Shown here piece after piece: positions 18,170 to 27,225 of a stretch of 64,000 nucleotides of DNA. The stretch covers positions 496,001 through 560,000 of the forward strand of contig OY282455.1 of the NCBI GenBank assembly GCA_958296195.1, read 5' to 3'. A program made the translations under genes and the position numbers. The notes under the pieces were generated by a model, which worked only from the letters and a program-made list of their open reading frames with translations, was not told the DNA's origin and searched no databases. The stretch is from an uncultured Pseudomonadales bacterium. Its GTDB lineage: Bacteria; Pseudomonadota; Gammaproteobacteria; Pseudomonadales; Azotimanducaceae. Position 1 is the first letter of the stretch. Every line of letters begins with the position of its first letter.

Positions 18170-18179
18170 GGGCTAGTGG
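18155..18179. other. Inverted repeat (hairpin) that was the IS target
   Basis: CCACCAGCCC and GGGCTAGTGG are complementary at 9 of 10 positions around an AAGGC loop. No T-run follows, so it is not a convincing intrinsic terminator. It lies about 180 bp downstream of the GcvT-like gene. Confidence 0.55.
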
Positions 18180-18356
18180 CAACGCAATTCATGCTGACAG
18201 GACAAGCAACCGGCGAGACGGTATCGTGCCGATTGGAGGCGCTCTGCGGCGGGTGGGGTTTTTGGTCATTCAGGTGTACTGCAATTTGATTTGGCCCCAG
18301 AGTGTGCTGCAAGGCGTGGGTGGAAGTGGGTTTCATCAAGTTTTCTGACAATTCCC

Positions 18357-19541
18357 TTAGAAATCCGGCGCTGGGGTTTGGCGGCGGCGGGGCGGGTCCC
18401 ACAGCGGCCCTTCAATGACCTTGCAGCGGGCTTTCAAGCGGGTCCAGTGGAGTTCGCGGCTGTAGTAGATCTCCGCGTAGAGCGCATCGTCCGGGCGGCC
18501 CCAAGGCATTTGCAGGGAGGCCAAGGCCAGGTTGCGCTTGGCCGATGGGCACCAAGCGGCGGAGGTGACGTGGCCCACCACCTTGCCGGACTTGTTCAGT
18601 ATGAAGGAGTCCGCCGCCGGCTTGTCGCCCTGCACATCCAGCTTGACGAAGCGGAAGCGGGAGCCCCGCTGCCGCTCCCGCAACAGAGCGCTGCGGCCGG
18701 TGAACGGCCCCTTGCCGAAATCGACCAGCCAGTCCAAGCCCAGTTCAAAGGGCGACCGGCCGCGGCCGGGGCGCAATACCTGATCCGCCGGCACGAAATC
18801 CTCCCCTGCTTGGATGAAGCCCGCCTCGATGCGGGCGAGGTCCAACGCCGCCATGCCGATGGGCCGGATCAAGTAGTCCCGCCCCGCTTTGAACAGGGCG
18901 TCCCACAGGGCCTGTGCATGATCCGGAGCGGTCCAGAGTTCGTAGCCCAGGTCCCCGGTGAAGCCGGTGCGGGATGCCAGCAACTCGCCGCCGTCAAAGG
19001 CGAAGCTGCGCAGAGCGAAGGGCTTGAGGTCCTGCATGCCGTCCAACCCCAAGGCCCGCAGGGCGGCGCAGGAGGTCGGCCCCTGCACGGCCAAGGCGGC
19101 CACCGCGGCGGTTTCGTCCTGAATGTCCACGTCAAAGCCCAGCGCCGACCAGTGCAGCCAATCCAAGCAGCGCTCTTGGGCGCAGAGCCGGTAGTCGCCT
19201 TCGCTTAGATGGAATAGGGTGCCGTCGTCCAACACCATACCGGCGTCGTCACACCAAACGCAGTAGCCCACCCGACCGGGGCCAATCTTGCCGACATCCC
19301 GAGTCAGCAGCCGGTTGAGGAAGGCCCCCGCGTCCGGGCCGCCAATGCGGTACTTGGTCATGGGCGACAGGTCGAAAACGCCGGCGGCGTTGCGCAGGGC
19401 GAAATACTCCTGCTCCACGTCCTCATAGGCGTTGGGTGTGGCGTAGCCCTTCCAGTGGCCCCAATCCTGTAATTGGCAGGCGCGGCGCACTCCGGCGGCA
19501 AAGGGGGTGTCCAGCAGCAGGGTTTCATCATGGGGCTTCAT
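18357..19541 (-). CDS. GcvT-family aminomethyltransferase
   Basis: 394 aa, within the usual range for GcvT-like proteins. Seen: NAYEDVEQEYFALRNAAGVFDLSPMTKYRI near the N-terminus, the folate-binding region (GFTGDLGYELW, IEAGF) and a C-terminal barrel (GKVVGHVTSAAW). Such proteins pass one-carbon units from methylated amines or sulfonium compounds to tetrahydrofolate. The exact substrate cannot be read. The ATG at 19539-19541 has GGAGG just upstream; the open frame runs further but shows no conserved sequence. It lies about 95 nt downstream of a COG1233 oxidoreductase on the same strand and is probably co-transcribed. Confidence 0.85.
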   Translation of the reverse strand: MKPHDETLLLDTPFAAGVRRACQLQDWGHWKGYATPNAYEDVEQEYFALRNAAGVFDLSPMTKYRIGGPDAGAFLNRLLTRDVGKIGPGRVGYCVWCDDAGMVLDDGTLFHLSEGDYRLCAQERCLDWLHWSALGFDVDIQDETAAVAALAVQGPTSCAALRALGLDGMQDLKPFALRSFAFDGGELLASRTGFTGDLGYELWTAPDHAQALWDALFKAGRDYLIRPIGMAALDLARIEAGFIQAGEDFVPADQVLRPGRGRSPFELGLDWLVDFGKGPFTGRSALLRERQRGSRFRFVKLDVQGDKPAADSFILNKSGKVVGHVTSAAWCPSAKRNLALASLQMPWGRPDDALYAEIYYSRELHWTRLKARCKVIEGPLWDPPRRRQTPAPDF

Positions 19542-19635
19542 GTTCCCTCCCGCCCGCGCATGGCCGGCAATCGACCGGCGCGGCGCACCCTGCCGGCGAA
19601 GGGCGTTTTCGGCAGCAGCGTTTCGCCGTAGGGCT

Positions 19636-21195
19636 TCACTTTGCCTCCTGCTCGCGGATGGCTTGTAGGGCTGCGTTGCGGCCGGCCAGACCGGATAGGC
19701 CGCCGCCGGGATGGGCGCTGGCACCGCACAGGTAAAGGCCCGACACCGGCGTGGCGTATCTGTGCGCTCCCGGCACCGGGCGCATGAACAGGGCTTGGTC
19801 CAGGGCGATTTCGCCGTGGTGCCAGTGGCCGCCGCGCAGGTTGAACTGCTTCTCCAAATCCGGCGGCGCCAGCAGTTCGGAGGCGAGGACCATGCCGCCG
19901 ATGCCCGGCGCGAAGGTTTCCAGCCGGTCCACGCAAGTTTGCAGAAAGGCCGCACGGCTGGCTTCCCAGCCGCCCCTCAACCGATGGGGTGCATATTGCA
20001 CCACCGCGGAGAGCACATGCTTGCCTACCGGGGCCAGCGCTGGGTCATGCAGCGTGGGAATGGAGACCTCCATGATGGGCGATGGGGAGCATTCGCCGTA
20101 CTTGGCGTGGTTGAAGGCAAGTTCGATGTCGTCCATGGAGGGCGTCAGAAGCAGCCGGGCACCGGCGTCGGTTGAGGCAAGGCCGCGGAACTCCGGCAGG
20201 CCGTCAAGCGCCAAATGCAGCTTGGCGGTGACGCCTTGGGCGCGGAAGTTATGCACCCGTCGCACGAACCCGGCGTCCAAGTTCGCCGGCCCCACCAAAT
20301 CCAGAAAGGTGGTTTTTAGATTCGCGTTGGACAGCACCAAGTTGGCCGTAAAGCCATTGCCATCCGCCAAGGTGACGCCGGCCACCCGGCCATCCTGCAA
20401 GTCAATGCGCACAACGCGGCAGCCGTAGCGGATTTCCGCGCCGGCCGCCTCGGCGGCTGTGGCGAAGGCTTCGCCGAGCGCACCCATGCCGCCCTGCACC
20501 ACCCTCGGCCCGCCGCCGCCGAGGCCATCGTTGAGGTGCCGGTGCAGATAGCCGTAAACGCTGTTCGGGGAGCGCGGCCCCATGTGCGAGCCCAGCACCG
20601 CATCCAAGCCAATGGCGGCCTTGAGCAATGGGTTCTCGAAGCGGTCGTTGGCGACGTCGTAGATGTTGATGGCGGCGATGCGCAGCAGTTCCCGCATGTC
20701 GGCCTTGCCGAGGCTGCGCAAATCCCAGCCCAGCCGCGCCAGCGCCAAGTTGTCCCCCCAGCCCCGTTCCGCGAGGCGTGGCGGCGTTCGGGCGCAAAAA
20801 CCGGCCAGCACCTTGGTGAAGCGCTGGGTTTGCCGATGGAACTCCGCATAGGCCACTGCATCCGCCGCGTCAACGCCTTCGACCTTGCCGCCGTAGATGG
20901 CCACCTGCCCGCCTGCCCCATCCAGCGCTACCGTTCTGAGGTCGGCGGCGGCGCATTTCAGGCCATGTAGCTCCAAGGCCAAGTCCTTGGCGACCTGGGG
21001 GTTCAGTATGTGCAGAAGATGGGCGGCGGAGACCCGGAAACCTTCGGCGAACTCCCAAGTGGCGGCCAAGCCGCCCGGATGGTCGTTGGCCTCCAGCACC
21101 AGCACCTTGCACCCGCTACGCGCCAGGTAGCCGGCGCAGGTCAAGCCGTTGTGGCCAGCGCCGATGACGATGGCGTCGTAGGCCGCTTCAGTCAT
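19636..21195 (-). CDS. COG1233-type FAD/NAD(P) oxidoreductase
   Basis: 519 aa. The dinucleotide-binding motif IVIGAGHNGLTCAGYLA starts near residue 8, followed by VLEANDHPGG. The C-terminal FAD motif GLYLCGASAHPGGG is typical of phytoene-desaturase-like oxidoreductases. The family includes desaturases and amine oxidases; no substrate can be assigned. The ATG at 21193-21195 places the Rossmann motif at the very start. A similar gene lies upstream at 21410-23029, so the two may act on successive intermediates or form a heteromer. Confidence 0.85.
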   Translation of the reverse strand: MTEAAYDAIVIGAGHNGLTCAGYLARSGCKVLVLEANDHPGGLAATWEFAEGFRVSAAHLLHILNPQVAKDLALELHGLKCAAADLRTVALDGAGGQVAIYGGKVEGVDAADAVAYAEFHRQTQRFTKVLAGFCARTPPRLAERGWGDNLALARLGWDLRSLGKADMRELLRIAAINIYDVANDRFENPLLKAAIGLDAVLGSHMGPRSPNSVYGYLHRHLNDGLGGGGPRVVQGGMGALGEAFATAAEAAGAEIRYGCRVVRIDLQDGRVAGVTLADGNGFTANLVLSNANLKTTFLDLVGPANLDAGFVRRVHNFRAQGVTAKLHLALDGLPEFRGLASTDAGARLLLTPSMDDIELAFNHAKYGECSPSPIMEVSIPTLHDPALAPVGKHVLSAVVQYAPHRLRGGWEASRAAFLQTCVDRLETFAPGIGGMVLASELLAPPDLEKQFNLRGGHWHHGEIALDQALFMRPVPGAHRYATPVSGLYLCGASAHPGGGLSGLAGRNAALQAIREQEAK

Positions 21196-21205
21196 TGGGA
21201 GGACC

Positions 21206-21289
21206 TCATGGCACGGCATCTATATAACCGGCCCAAGCCAAGCTGCTGTGGTTGGTGCCGACGATGGCGTTGTAAGCGGCCTCGATCAT
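21206..21289 (-). pseudogene. Vestigial copy of the 5' end of an oxidoreductase gene
   Basis: A 27-codon reading frame just upstream of the 19636-21195 gene. It reads MIEAAYNAIVGTNHSS then AWAGYIDA, clearly a decayed version of that gene's N-terminus (MTEAAYDAIVIGAGHNG then CAGYLA). It ends in TGA shortly before the real start codon. Probably the scar of a former tandem gene copy. Confidence 0.55.
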
Positions 21290-21409
21290 CAGAGTAACCC
21301 ACCGACACCCCGTGGGGCGCTTGTGGTCCTGGAGGGCTTTCCGGAACGCCTCGCGCTAGGCGGCCAGCCCAAGCCAAGCACTTGTGCTGGGCGTTGACAA
21401 CGGGCGGCT

Positions 21410-23029
21410 TCAGTCATTGGGGTAGCCCGGCGGCACCGTGTTGGGGCGGCGCAGATCGCGGAGAATTTCCCGGGCGGCGTTGGCGCCCGGCGCGGCCATC
21501 ACGCCGCCGCCGGGATGGGTGCCGGAACCGCACAGGTACAGGCCCGGCAATGGCCCGCGGTACTGGGCGTAGCCGGGGAAGGGGCGATTGAACAGCAGTT
21601 GGTCGAAGGTCAGTTCGCCTTGGAAGATGTTGCCCTCGGTCAGCCCCACTTCGTCCTCCAACTCCTTGGGGGTGCGCACCTCGCAGTCCAAAATCAGGCT
21701 CTTGAAGTCCGGGCTGTATTGGGCGATCTGGTCGATCACGGTTTGGCCAAAGGCGGCCCGGGCCTCCGGCGTCCAAGGGCCGCTGGCCAAGGTCGGCGGG
21801 CAATACTGCACGAACACCGTCATCATGTGCTTGCCCGGCGGTGCCATGGTTGGATCGACGGTTGAGGGGATCAGCATGTCCAGATAGGGATCCTGGGACC
21901 AGGTTCCGGCCTTCCAGTCGTCATAGGCCCGTTCCAGCCGCGCCAAGGAGTCCGAAAAGTGCATGTCCGCCAGCACCAACGGGCTGTGCTTCGGCAAGGC
22001 CGGGAAAGTTGGCAGGCCGTCCAACGCGATGTTCAGCTTGCCGGAGGAGCCGCGAATCTTGAAGTTCTTGGCGCGGGTGCGCACTTCCGCCGGCAGGTCC
22101 CCGGCGTCGAAGCACTGCAGGAAGGTGCGCTTGGGGTCCAGGTTGGAGACGACGATGCCGGCCCGATGCTCATCGCCGTTAGCCAGCGCCACCCCAACCG
22201 CCCGGCCCTTCTCCACGATGATGCGCCGCACATCCGCAGCGCAGAGGATTTCGCCGCCGTGGGCGAGGAAGCTGCTGGCGAGTGCGTTGGCCACCGCCCC
22301 CATGCCGCCCCGGGCGAAGCCCCAAGCGCCGACGCTGCCATCGACTTCGCCCATGTAGTGATGCAGCAGAACATAGGCGGTGCCCGGCGAATACACGCCC
22401 AAGGCCGTGCCGATGATGCCGCTGCCGGACATATGCGCCTTGATAACGTCCGTCTCGAAGTATTCGTCCAAAAAGTCGCCAATGCTCAGGGTCCAGAAGC
22501 GCAGGGTGTCGAGCAGGCCCTCCTCGCCCAGCTCGGTGAAGGCGGCGGCCAGCTCCAACAGGCCCTTGAGTTCTCGGGGCTTGAAGGAGGTGGGGTCCGG
22601 CGGCGTCTTCAGCAGAAATTGCCGTATCAGCCGGGTCTGTTTCATCACATCCACTTCAAAGCGCTGATGAGCGCTGGCGTCCCGCGGGGAGTGGCGGGCC
22701 ATCTCCCGAAGCTGACGCTCCTCGTCGGGGTAGTTGCCGAAGTAGTCCCCGTCCTGGGTGAAGGTGACGCCGCCGTGGTAGGGCACCACCTGCAGGCCAT
22801 GCTTCGGCAGCTCCAGATCCCGGGAGATCTCCGGCCGGAGCAGGGAGCAGACGTAGGAGCAGTTGGAGTAGGTCCAGCCGGGGTAAAGCTCCCGGCTGAC
22901 GCTGGCCCCGCCGATGTGGGGATTGCGCTCCAAGACCAACACATCCAGCCCCGCCTTGGCTAGATAGGCGGCGTTGCACAGGCCGTTGTGCCCGGCGCCG
23001 ATGACGATGGCGTCGTATTGCTTCATCAT
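21410..23029 (-). CDS. COG1233-type FAD/NAD(P) oxidoreductase
   Basis: 539 aa from the ATG at 23027-23029 (a second ATG follows immediately). It shows IVIGAGHNGLCNAAYLA, VLERNPHIGGASVS and the C-terminal GLYLCGSGTHPGGGV. It is a paralogue of the 19636-21195 protein at the level of motifs and domain order. The open frame continues about 130 codons upstream without recognisable domains, so the long form is rejected. No strong ribosome-binding site is visible. Probably the first gene of the oxidoreductase/GcvT run. Substrate unknown. Confidence 0.85.
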   Translation of the reverse strand: MMKQYDAIVIGAGHNGLCNAAYLAKAGLDVLVLERNPHIGGASVSRELYPGWTYSNCSYVCSLLRPEISRDLELPKHGLQVVPYHGGVTFTQDGDYFGNYPDEERQLREMARHSPRDASAHQRFEVDVMKQTRLIRQFLLKTPPDPTSFKPRELKGLLELAAAFTELGEEGLLDTLRFWTLSIGDFLDEYFETDVIKAHMSGSGIIGTALGVYSPGTAYVLLHHYMGEVDGSVGAWGFARGGMGAVANALASSFLAHGGEILCAADVRRIIVEKGRAVGVALANGDEHRAGIVVSNLDPKRTFLQCFDAGDLPAEVRTRAKNFKIRGSSGKLNIALDGLPTFPALPKHSPLVLADMHFSDSLARLERAYDDWKAGTWSQDPYLDMLIPSTVDPTMAPPGKHMMTVFVQYCPPTLASGPWTPEARAAFGQTVIDQIAQYSPDFKSLILDCEVRTPKELEDEVGLTEGNIFQGELTFDQLLFNRPFPGYAQYRGPLPGLYLCGSGTHPGGGVMAAPGANAAREILRDLRRPNTVPPGYPND

Positions 23030-23386
23030 TGGGGGGCGATCATAGGCAGTGGAGCAGACCCCTTCAAGGAAGGGCGCGGGGCCAGCCAAGGCCCCAAAAC
23101 TGCTCAGGCAAGGTGCGGCTGCCTGCCTGCCGCCAATTTCGTGAGCACTTGGCTCCTTCCGCCCAGCATGTTCGTAGCATACTGTCACACTACCGAGCCG
23201 CGGACGCGCCAGCCATGCCCCTAACCGGCATTCACAACGAGAAGGCAACGTAAGCCCCAGCACAAGATCGCCACGACCGTAGTGCAGACGGGACTTGCGG
23301 CCTTCGTTCTGCTGAATCGGGGCCTGCGGTCCGCTATACTGACTCATGCCGGCCGCGACAACCGATTGCAAGCGAGGGAAGATCAT
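23030..23386. other. Divergent intergenic region
   Basis: 357 bp between a minus-strand oxidoreductase and a plus-strand nuclease gene. It must hold promoters for both. Apart from a TATACT box at 23335-23340, nothing is recognised. Confidence 0.5.
23335..23340 (+). promoter_or_regulatory. Candidate -10 box
   Basis: TATACT, 47 bp before the ATG of the PD-(D/E)XK gene. No good -35 box is seen at 16-18 bp, so this is tentative. Confidence 0.3.
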
Positions 23387-24325
23387 ATGCCCACCGGACA
23401 CCCGAACGACAGAAGAGGAATCGGACCGCAATGCGAGAGCGACGACCCTTTCTTAAGACGAATGAGGTTACATCAGAGCTGGTACAGGGATCGGGTACTC
23501 CGCGTACCTTATGGGACCGGCCCTGGGAAAAACTCCACGACTTGTTTCGGCAACATACTGACCGAGAAATCCGCATGTGCAGGACTCAATTTCCTGACCC
23601 CCGACATCTATGCACTAGCCAAGCGGCGGATTGAGGAAGGCCGCGGAGTAGTGGAGCCGTTTCGACTGCTGCGAAACATGCTGTCGAGCCAGCCGATGTG
23701 TTTCAATCTGTTCGGTGAGCTCGCACTCGACCTAGACAACGCTGCCGAACTAGTGCAAGCCCTTTGGGGAACAAGCGCCACACGTGTGACGTGCATCCGC
23801 TTCGAGTGGGCGCCGGAACCCCGTGGCGAGTACCTGAATGACAGGACAGCGTTCGACGCGTTCATCGAATACGAAACGGACGAGGGGCGGATGGGTTTCA
23901 TCGGCATCGAGACCAAGCTCTGTGAACGATTTTCGCCGAAGAAATACGGTGAGAAGGAATGCGAGAAGAAATATCGACGCTGGATGACGAAGGATGCACC
24001 TTGGCGGACGGATGCGGGCTGCCAAGTGTCCAGGACAAGGCACAACCAGCTCTGGCGTGATCATCTGCTCGCATGGGCCATGCTGCGGCATCCCGATTCC
24101 AAGTATACGGAGGGAAGACTGACCGTCATGTATCACCCGGGAGACTGCCGCGGCCGGAAAGCAATCGAAGGATACCGTGGCCTCTTGCGCGACGAGGCGA
24201 CGTTCTCCGCGTTCGATCTGGCTACTGTGGTGGCCGCTTGGAAGCCATTGGCGGGAAAATGGCTGTCGAGGTTCGAACAACGGTACCTGACGCTGGAGAG
24301 TAGCGAAGACACCGAGGGCCGATGA
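23387..24325 (+). CDS. PD-(D/E)XK nuclease-like protein
   Basis: 312 aa. A nuclease core can be traced: FIEYETDEGRMGFIGIETK provides Asp and the ExK pair, with a preceding conserved Glu. The layout resembles PGN_0703-type restriction endonuclease-like proteins, an uncharacterised group. The start at 23387 is chosen because GAGGGAAG lies 8 nt upstream; the frame extends 35 codons further without a ribosome-binding site. No methylase partner is adjacent. The next 450 bp keep the same reading frame after its TGA, so the protein may once have been longer. Confidence 0.65.
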   Translation: MPTGHPNDRRGIGPQCESDDPFLRRMRLHQSWYRDRVLRVPYGTGPGKNSTTCFGNILTEKSACAGLNFLTPDIYALAKRRIEEGRGVVEPFRLLRNMLSSQPMCFNLFGELALDLDNAAELVQALWGTSATRVTCIRFEWAPEPRGEYLNDRTAFDAFIEYETDEGRMGFIGIETKLCERFSPKKYGEKECEKKYRRWMTKDAPWRTDAGCQVSRTRHNQLWRDHLLAWAMLRHPDSKYTEGRLTVMYHPGDCRGRKAIEGYRGLLRDEATFSAFDLATVVAAWKPLAGKWLSRFEQRYLTLESSEDTEGR

Positions 24326-24904
24326 GGTCCACAGTGGCCACTTCGGCTCTTCAGCTCCGTTCGGTGGGATGAATGGGCTGAAGCTGTTGGATGGCCTGTT
24401 GCCCCAGTCGCCAAATCAGAACTCCAGCTGATCCTCTCCGATCCGCACTTCTTCGTGGGCAATCCGTTGAACATGACGCCGCGCCGAGTGTGTACGCAGA
24501 ACAGCCATTACGACATGCTAGACCTCACCACTCTGCCGGACAACTACCTGCCGCGCACGAATTACGTTCCGGCTTGTGGTGCCGAGGAGCACCAGGCGCG
24601 AACGCCGCGGGTGGCTTGGTGCGAGCCGGGCGAGGATGAACCGCGCAAGGTGACAGATTACTACCGTCTAATTCACCGAGAGATGATTAGCGCGGCCCAA
24701 CCAGGAGGCGCCGATGACCGACAAGCCCCGCGTTCCGTTGCCCGCTGGCGGGTTGCTGATCCTAGAGCGGTGCCCCATTTAGGGCGCATTCGCACGACTA
24801 CCGTCGAACCTTCAATCCGCAGTTGCTGCAGCGATACACGCTGGGCGTTTGGTAGGCCACTTTTACCCCGGCAAAGACAGGGCCAGCCCACCTTTCGCCC
24901 GTAG
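24326..24904 (+). pseudogene. Coding-like remnant, function unknown
   Basis: After the TGA of the nuclease gene the same frame stays open to 24904 and reads like real protein (WDEWAEAVGWPVAP, LSDPHFFVGNPLNMTP, VTDYYRLIHREM) up to about 24700, then turns into low-quality sequence. There is no good start codon. It is either the separated C-terminal part of the preceding gene or a decayed second gene. I do not recognise a family. Confidence 0.35.
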
Positions 24905-25109
24905 GCACCAAGCGCCCGCGCTTGACTCGCACAAAGTAGGATTTGCCGCTGCTGTCGCAGTGCTTAGCTTGGGCGCACTTCTCTCGTTTGCGCAGGAGCC
25001 GTTGGTGCATCCATTTGCCCATCCATCGGGTGCGTAGGGCGAAAGCTTTAGGCCATACTTGAATTACAAAGCCTGCAATGCGCGCTAGACCTGAGATGAC
25101 TTCCAGCAT
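24798..25109 (-). CDS. Small hypothetical protein with C-terminal zinc-knuckle-like end
   Basis: 103 aa from the ATG at 25107-25109, with GGGAGA 9 nt upstream. It is basic and ends in SVYRCSNCGLKVRR, a half zinc ribbon. The N-terminal part (LEVISGLARIAGFVIQVW) could be an amphipathic or membrane helix. No family is recognised. The reading frame continues upstream to 25304 but with poor composition. It may be a genuine small accessory gene. Confidence 0.45.
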   Translation of the reverse strand: MLEVISGLARIAGFVIQVWPKAFALRTRWMGKWMHQRLLRKREKCAQAKHCDSSGKSYFVRVKRGRLVPTGERWAGPVFAGVKVAYQTPSVYRCSNCGLKVRR

Positions 25110-25430
25110 GGCTGCTCTCCCGTTGCGGATACTGATTCTAGCACAAGGGCAACCCGGCGGATGGCCGACACCTCCAATGGCGAGTTTGTTTCGTGCAGGC
25201 CGGACGCCAGATGCTCTTGGCGCATTAGCAGGTCCGCCAGCCCGCCAAGGCAGCGACGGCGGCCGCCGTCCATCGAACAGCCAATTGAAGGCGTTCGACA
25301 TCATGTCCGGCCTGAACCGCAGGCCGGGATGCCGCCCCCGTAGTCACCAAATCAATGAGTAGGGCCGCCCAGTGGGTGGATGGGCGGCTTCGTGGCGTGT
25401 GCGGCACCATGCCACATAGCTGTGCCTTCG
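25110..25430. other. Intergenic stretch, no gene recognised
   Basis: 320 bp between the small zinc-knuckle gene and the HEPN gene. The only structure seen is the hairpin at 25365-25387. Confidence 0.4.
25365..25387. terminator. Hairpin downstream of the HEPN gene
   Basis: CCGCCCA and TGGGCGG form a 7-bp stem around a 9-nt loop, about 45 bp past the stop of the minus-strand gene. No clear T-run follows, so termination is possible but unproven. Confidence 0.3.
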
Positions 25431-26873
25431 TTACTGCGCGGCGCCCTCTACCGCCCACGGCACGGCCTCAATGCGTGGTTCAGTGCCGCCGTCCTTGACG
25501 AGGTACTGGCTTTCGTATCCTAAACCGCGCAGCAAGAGCAATTCCGCTAGCTGCGTGTAGCACCGCCACGCAGTTATGACGCAGTCATCGCCCCACATCC
25601 TCCGCTTTTCTTCGCACCTGTAGAAATCCATGTGCGTCAATTGGTTGCGAAGGTGCCGCAGCCTTTCCGACAGGGTGCCTTGCAACTCTTCCCTTCCCCT
25701 AGGAACACTCAGCGTTTTCGGATCGGCGTGAGACAAGCCGACCTTCCAATAGGCGGGGATGTTTGTGTTGCAAAACCCCGCACGATCCACAGCCTGCTGC
25801 ATCAAGTCGGCATGCCCACCCGGATCCTTCTCCTGATCCTTCAACGCCAACTCAAGGATGCCGTGAGCGGCCAGCACCTGTATTTGCATGGCTGTCGATG
25901 AATCCATGGCATCCAAGTACATTTGCATCTTGACGAGGAAGAGCCTGTGGTTGTGCAGAAGCTCGTTGCAAAAGGCTGGAAAGATGTCGGCGGCGAGGCG
26001 TTTGTCCATCTTCCCGTGGAACCAGCCCCAGTGCCCTGGTGTCTGGCTAACGGAGTGTTGGGACACGCAAAACGGAGATCCGTAGCCCATCCCACTGATG
26101 ATCGGCACACCAACCTTGGTGCCCTTCAGGAAGGACAGGAACAGGTGCAAACTGGTTTGCAGGTGCGCGTCCTCCACATCCTGCATGGTGAACGATGCCC
26201 CGTCAGACCTATGAATTTCCCCGCAATGAGTCACGGCCAACCCCTGCCGCTCGTTCCATGGCGCTCCTCGTTTTTTGGGCTGGCGCACTTCGACAATTTG
26301 AATGCGCCATCCATCCCATTCCCATGCGGCGCAATCAATCGTTGTGAAATTACAGTCGGGCGGCTCGCTGTCGCACAGAATGATTTCAGCGGGTGTGCCA
26401 TACGCAACAGGGCCTCCCCTGCCTAATTTGGGGCCGTTGACAACGGGAAAGACCGCTCTGTCAATGGGGATGTTATTGCCGTGTTCGATGCCGCCCCTTT
26501 CGGGGACGCATCGAATCCAGCCGCCTCTGTGACCGTCGGCATCAGCAGATCCAGCTACATGAACGGACAGGAACGCGTTGATGTTGATGGTGGCTCCGCC
26601 CCGCACTTGAAAGGCGATAGGTACGCACTTGCCCCCGTTGCCAATGCAGGCAAGCGCCGATTTGAAGCCCGCATCATCGCCCGCCACAATTTCTATTTCC
26701 CCGCCGGGTTTGCGCAATGAATAACGCAGTCGCCCGTGAAAATCGATGCGGCTTGCCTTGTCCCCACTGACGGTGCCAGCGGCCACATCTATGAACGGTT
26801 TGTCATGCGGGCCTAGGAACGGGTTGCTGGCCGCCATGCGTGCGGGTGTTGATTCAGTTTTGCATTTGGACAT
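25431..26873 (-). CDS. Large protein with C-terminal HEPN-type RNase motif (ApeA-like architecture)
   Basis: 480 aa. Near residue 405 it carries LRHLRNQLTHMD, where R-N-Q-L-T-H is an R-x4-H HEPN catalytic motif in a helical C-terminal region. The N-terminal 250 residues look beta-rich (IDFHGRLRYSL, CVPIAFQVRGG) and could be a sensor domain. Known antiphage ApeA proteins have this overall plan: a long N-terminal domain plus C-terminal HEPN RNase that cuts tRNA. Sequence identity to ApeA could not be tested. It is a single gene flanked by remnants and so probably a standalone abortive-infection effector. Confidence 0.55.
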   Translation of the reverse strand: MSKCKTESTPARMAASNPFLGPHDKPFIDVAAGTVSGDKASRIDFHGRLRYSLRKPGGEIEIVAGDDAGFKSALACIGNGGKCVPIAFQVRGGATININAFLSVHVAGSADADGHRGGWIRCVPERGGIEHGNNIPIDRAVFPVVNGPKLGRGGPVAYGTPAEIILCDSEPPDCNFTTIDCAAWEWDGWRIQIVEVRQPKKRGAPWNERQGLAVTHCGEIHRSDGASFTMQDVEDAHLQTSLHLFLSFLKGTKVGVPIISGMGYGSPFCVSQHSVSQTPGHWGWFHGKMDKRLAADIFPAFCNELLHNHRLFLVKMQMYLDAMDSSTAMQIQVLAAHGILELALKDQEKDPGGHADLMQQAVDRAGFCNTNIPAYWKVGLSHADPKTLSVPRGREELQGTLSERLRHLRNQLTHMDFYRCEEKRRMWGDDCVITAWRCYTQLAELLLLRGLGYESQYLVKDGGTEPRIEAVPWAVEGAAQ

Positions 26874-26968
26874 GATTGTTGCTCTGGTGGGTGGAATCTG
26901 AATTTACTGCATTTTAATCGCTAGCTTTGGATGCCCTAGGCGCCGCCGCATATCGGATTGCCGCCACA

Positions 26969-27115
26969 TCAGCCACCTGACCGACTGGTCGAACCCCGGC
27001 AAATGCCCTGGGCAAGCGGCAGAACGTCTTCGCGAGAGCGCGGCTCCAACGCCAAGTCAGCCACGCGGAGCGGCCCTTCGGTGGAAAGTTGGTGTTCTAA
27101 CCTCCACAGTGCCAT
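26969..27115 (-). other. Short coding-like reading frame (48 aa)
   Basis: It reads MALWRLEHQLSTEGPLRVAD then LALEPRSREDVLPLAQG, with protein-like composition, in the 305-bp gap upstream of the HEPN gene. It is too short to assign and may be a remnant of a transposase or other gene. Confidence 0.25.
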
Positions 27116-27225
27116 CGCGCCAATAGGTTGCTTTTTAAGGAAATTTGGGTTTTCGGACTAGGAAGGGAACGGGCAAAAAATGACGAAAAATTGCGAACGG
27201 CTATCGCGGCACCCGCCAGCGCCCC

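Noticed and set aside
19542-19955. N-terminal extension of the GcvT-like gene
   Set aside because: The frame is a shadow of the oxidoreductase end; the ATG at 19539-19541 has a good ribosome-binding site.
23030-23431. N-terminal extension of the oxidoreductase at 21410-23029
   Set aside because: About 130 codons without conserved sequence; the Rossmann motif begins right after the ATG at 23027-23029.
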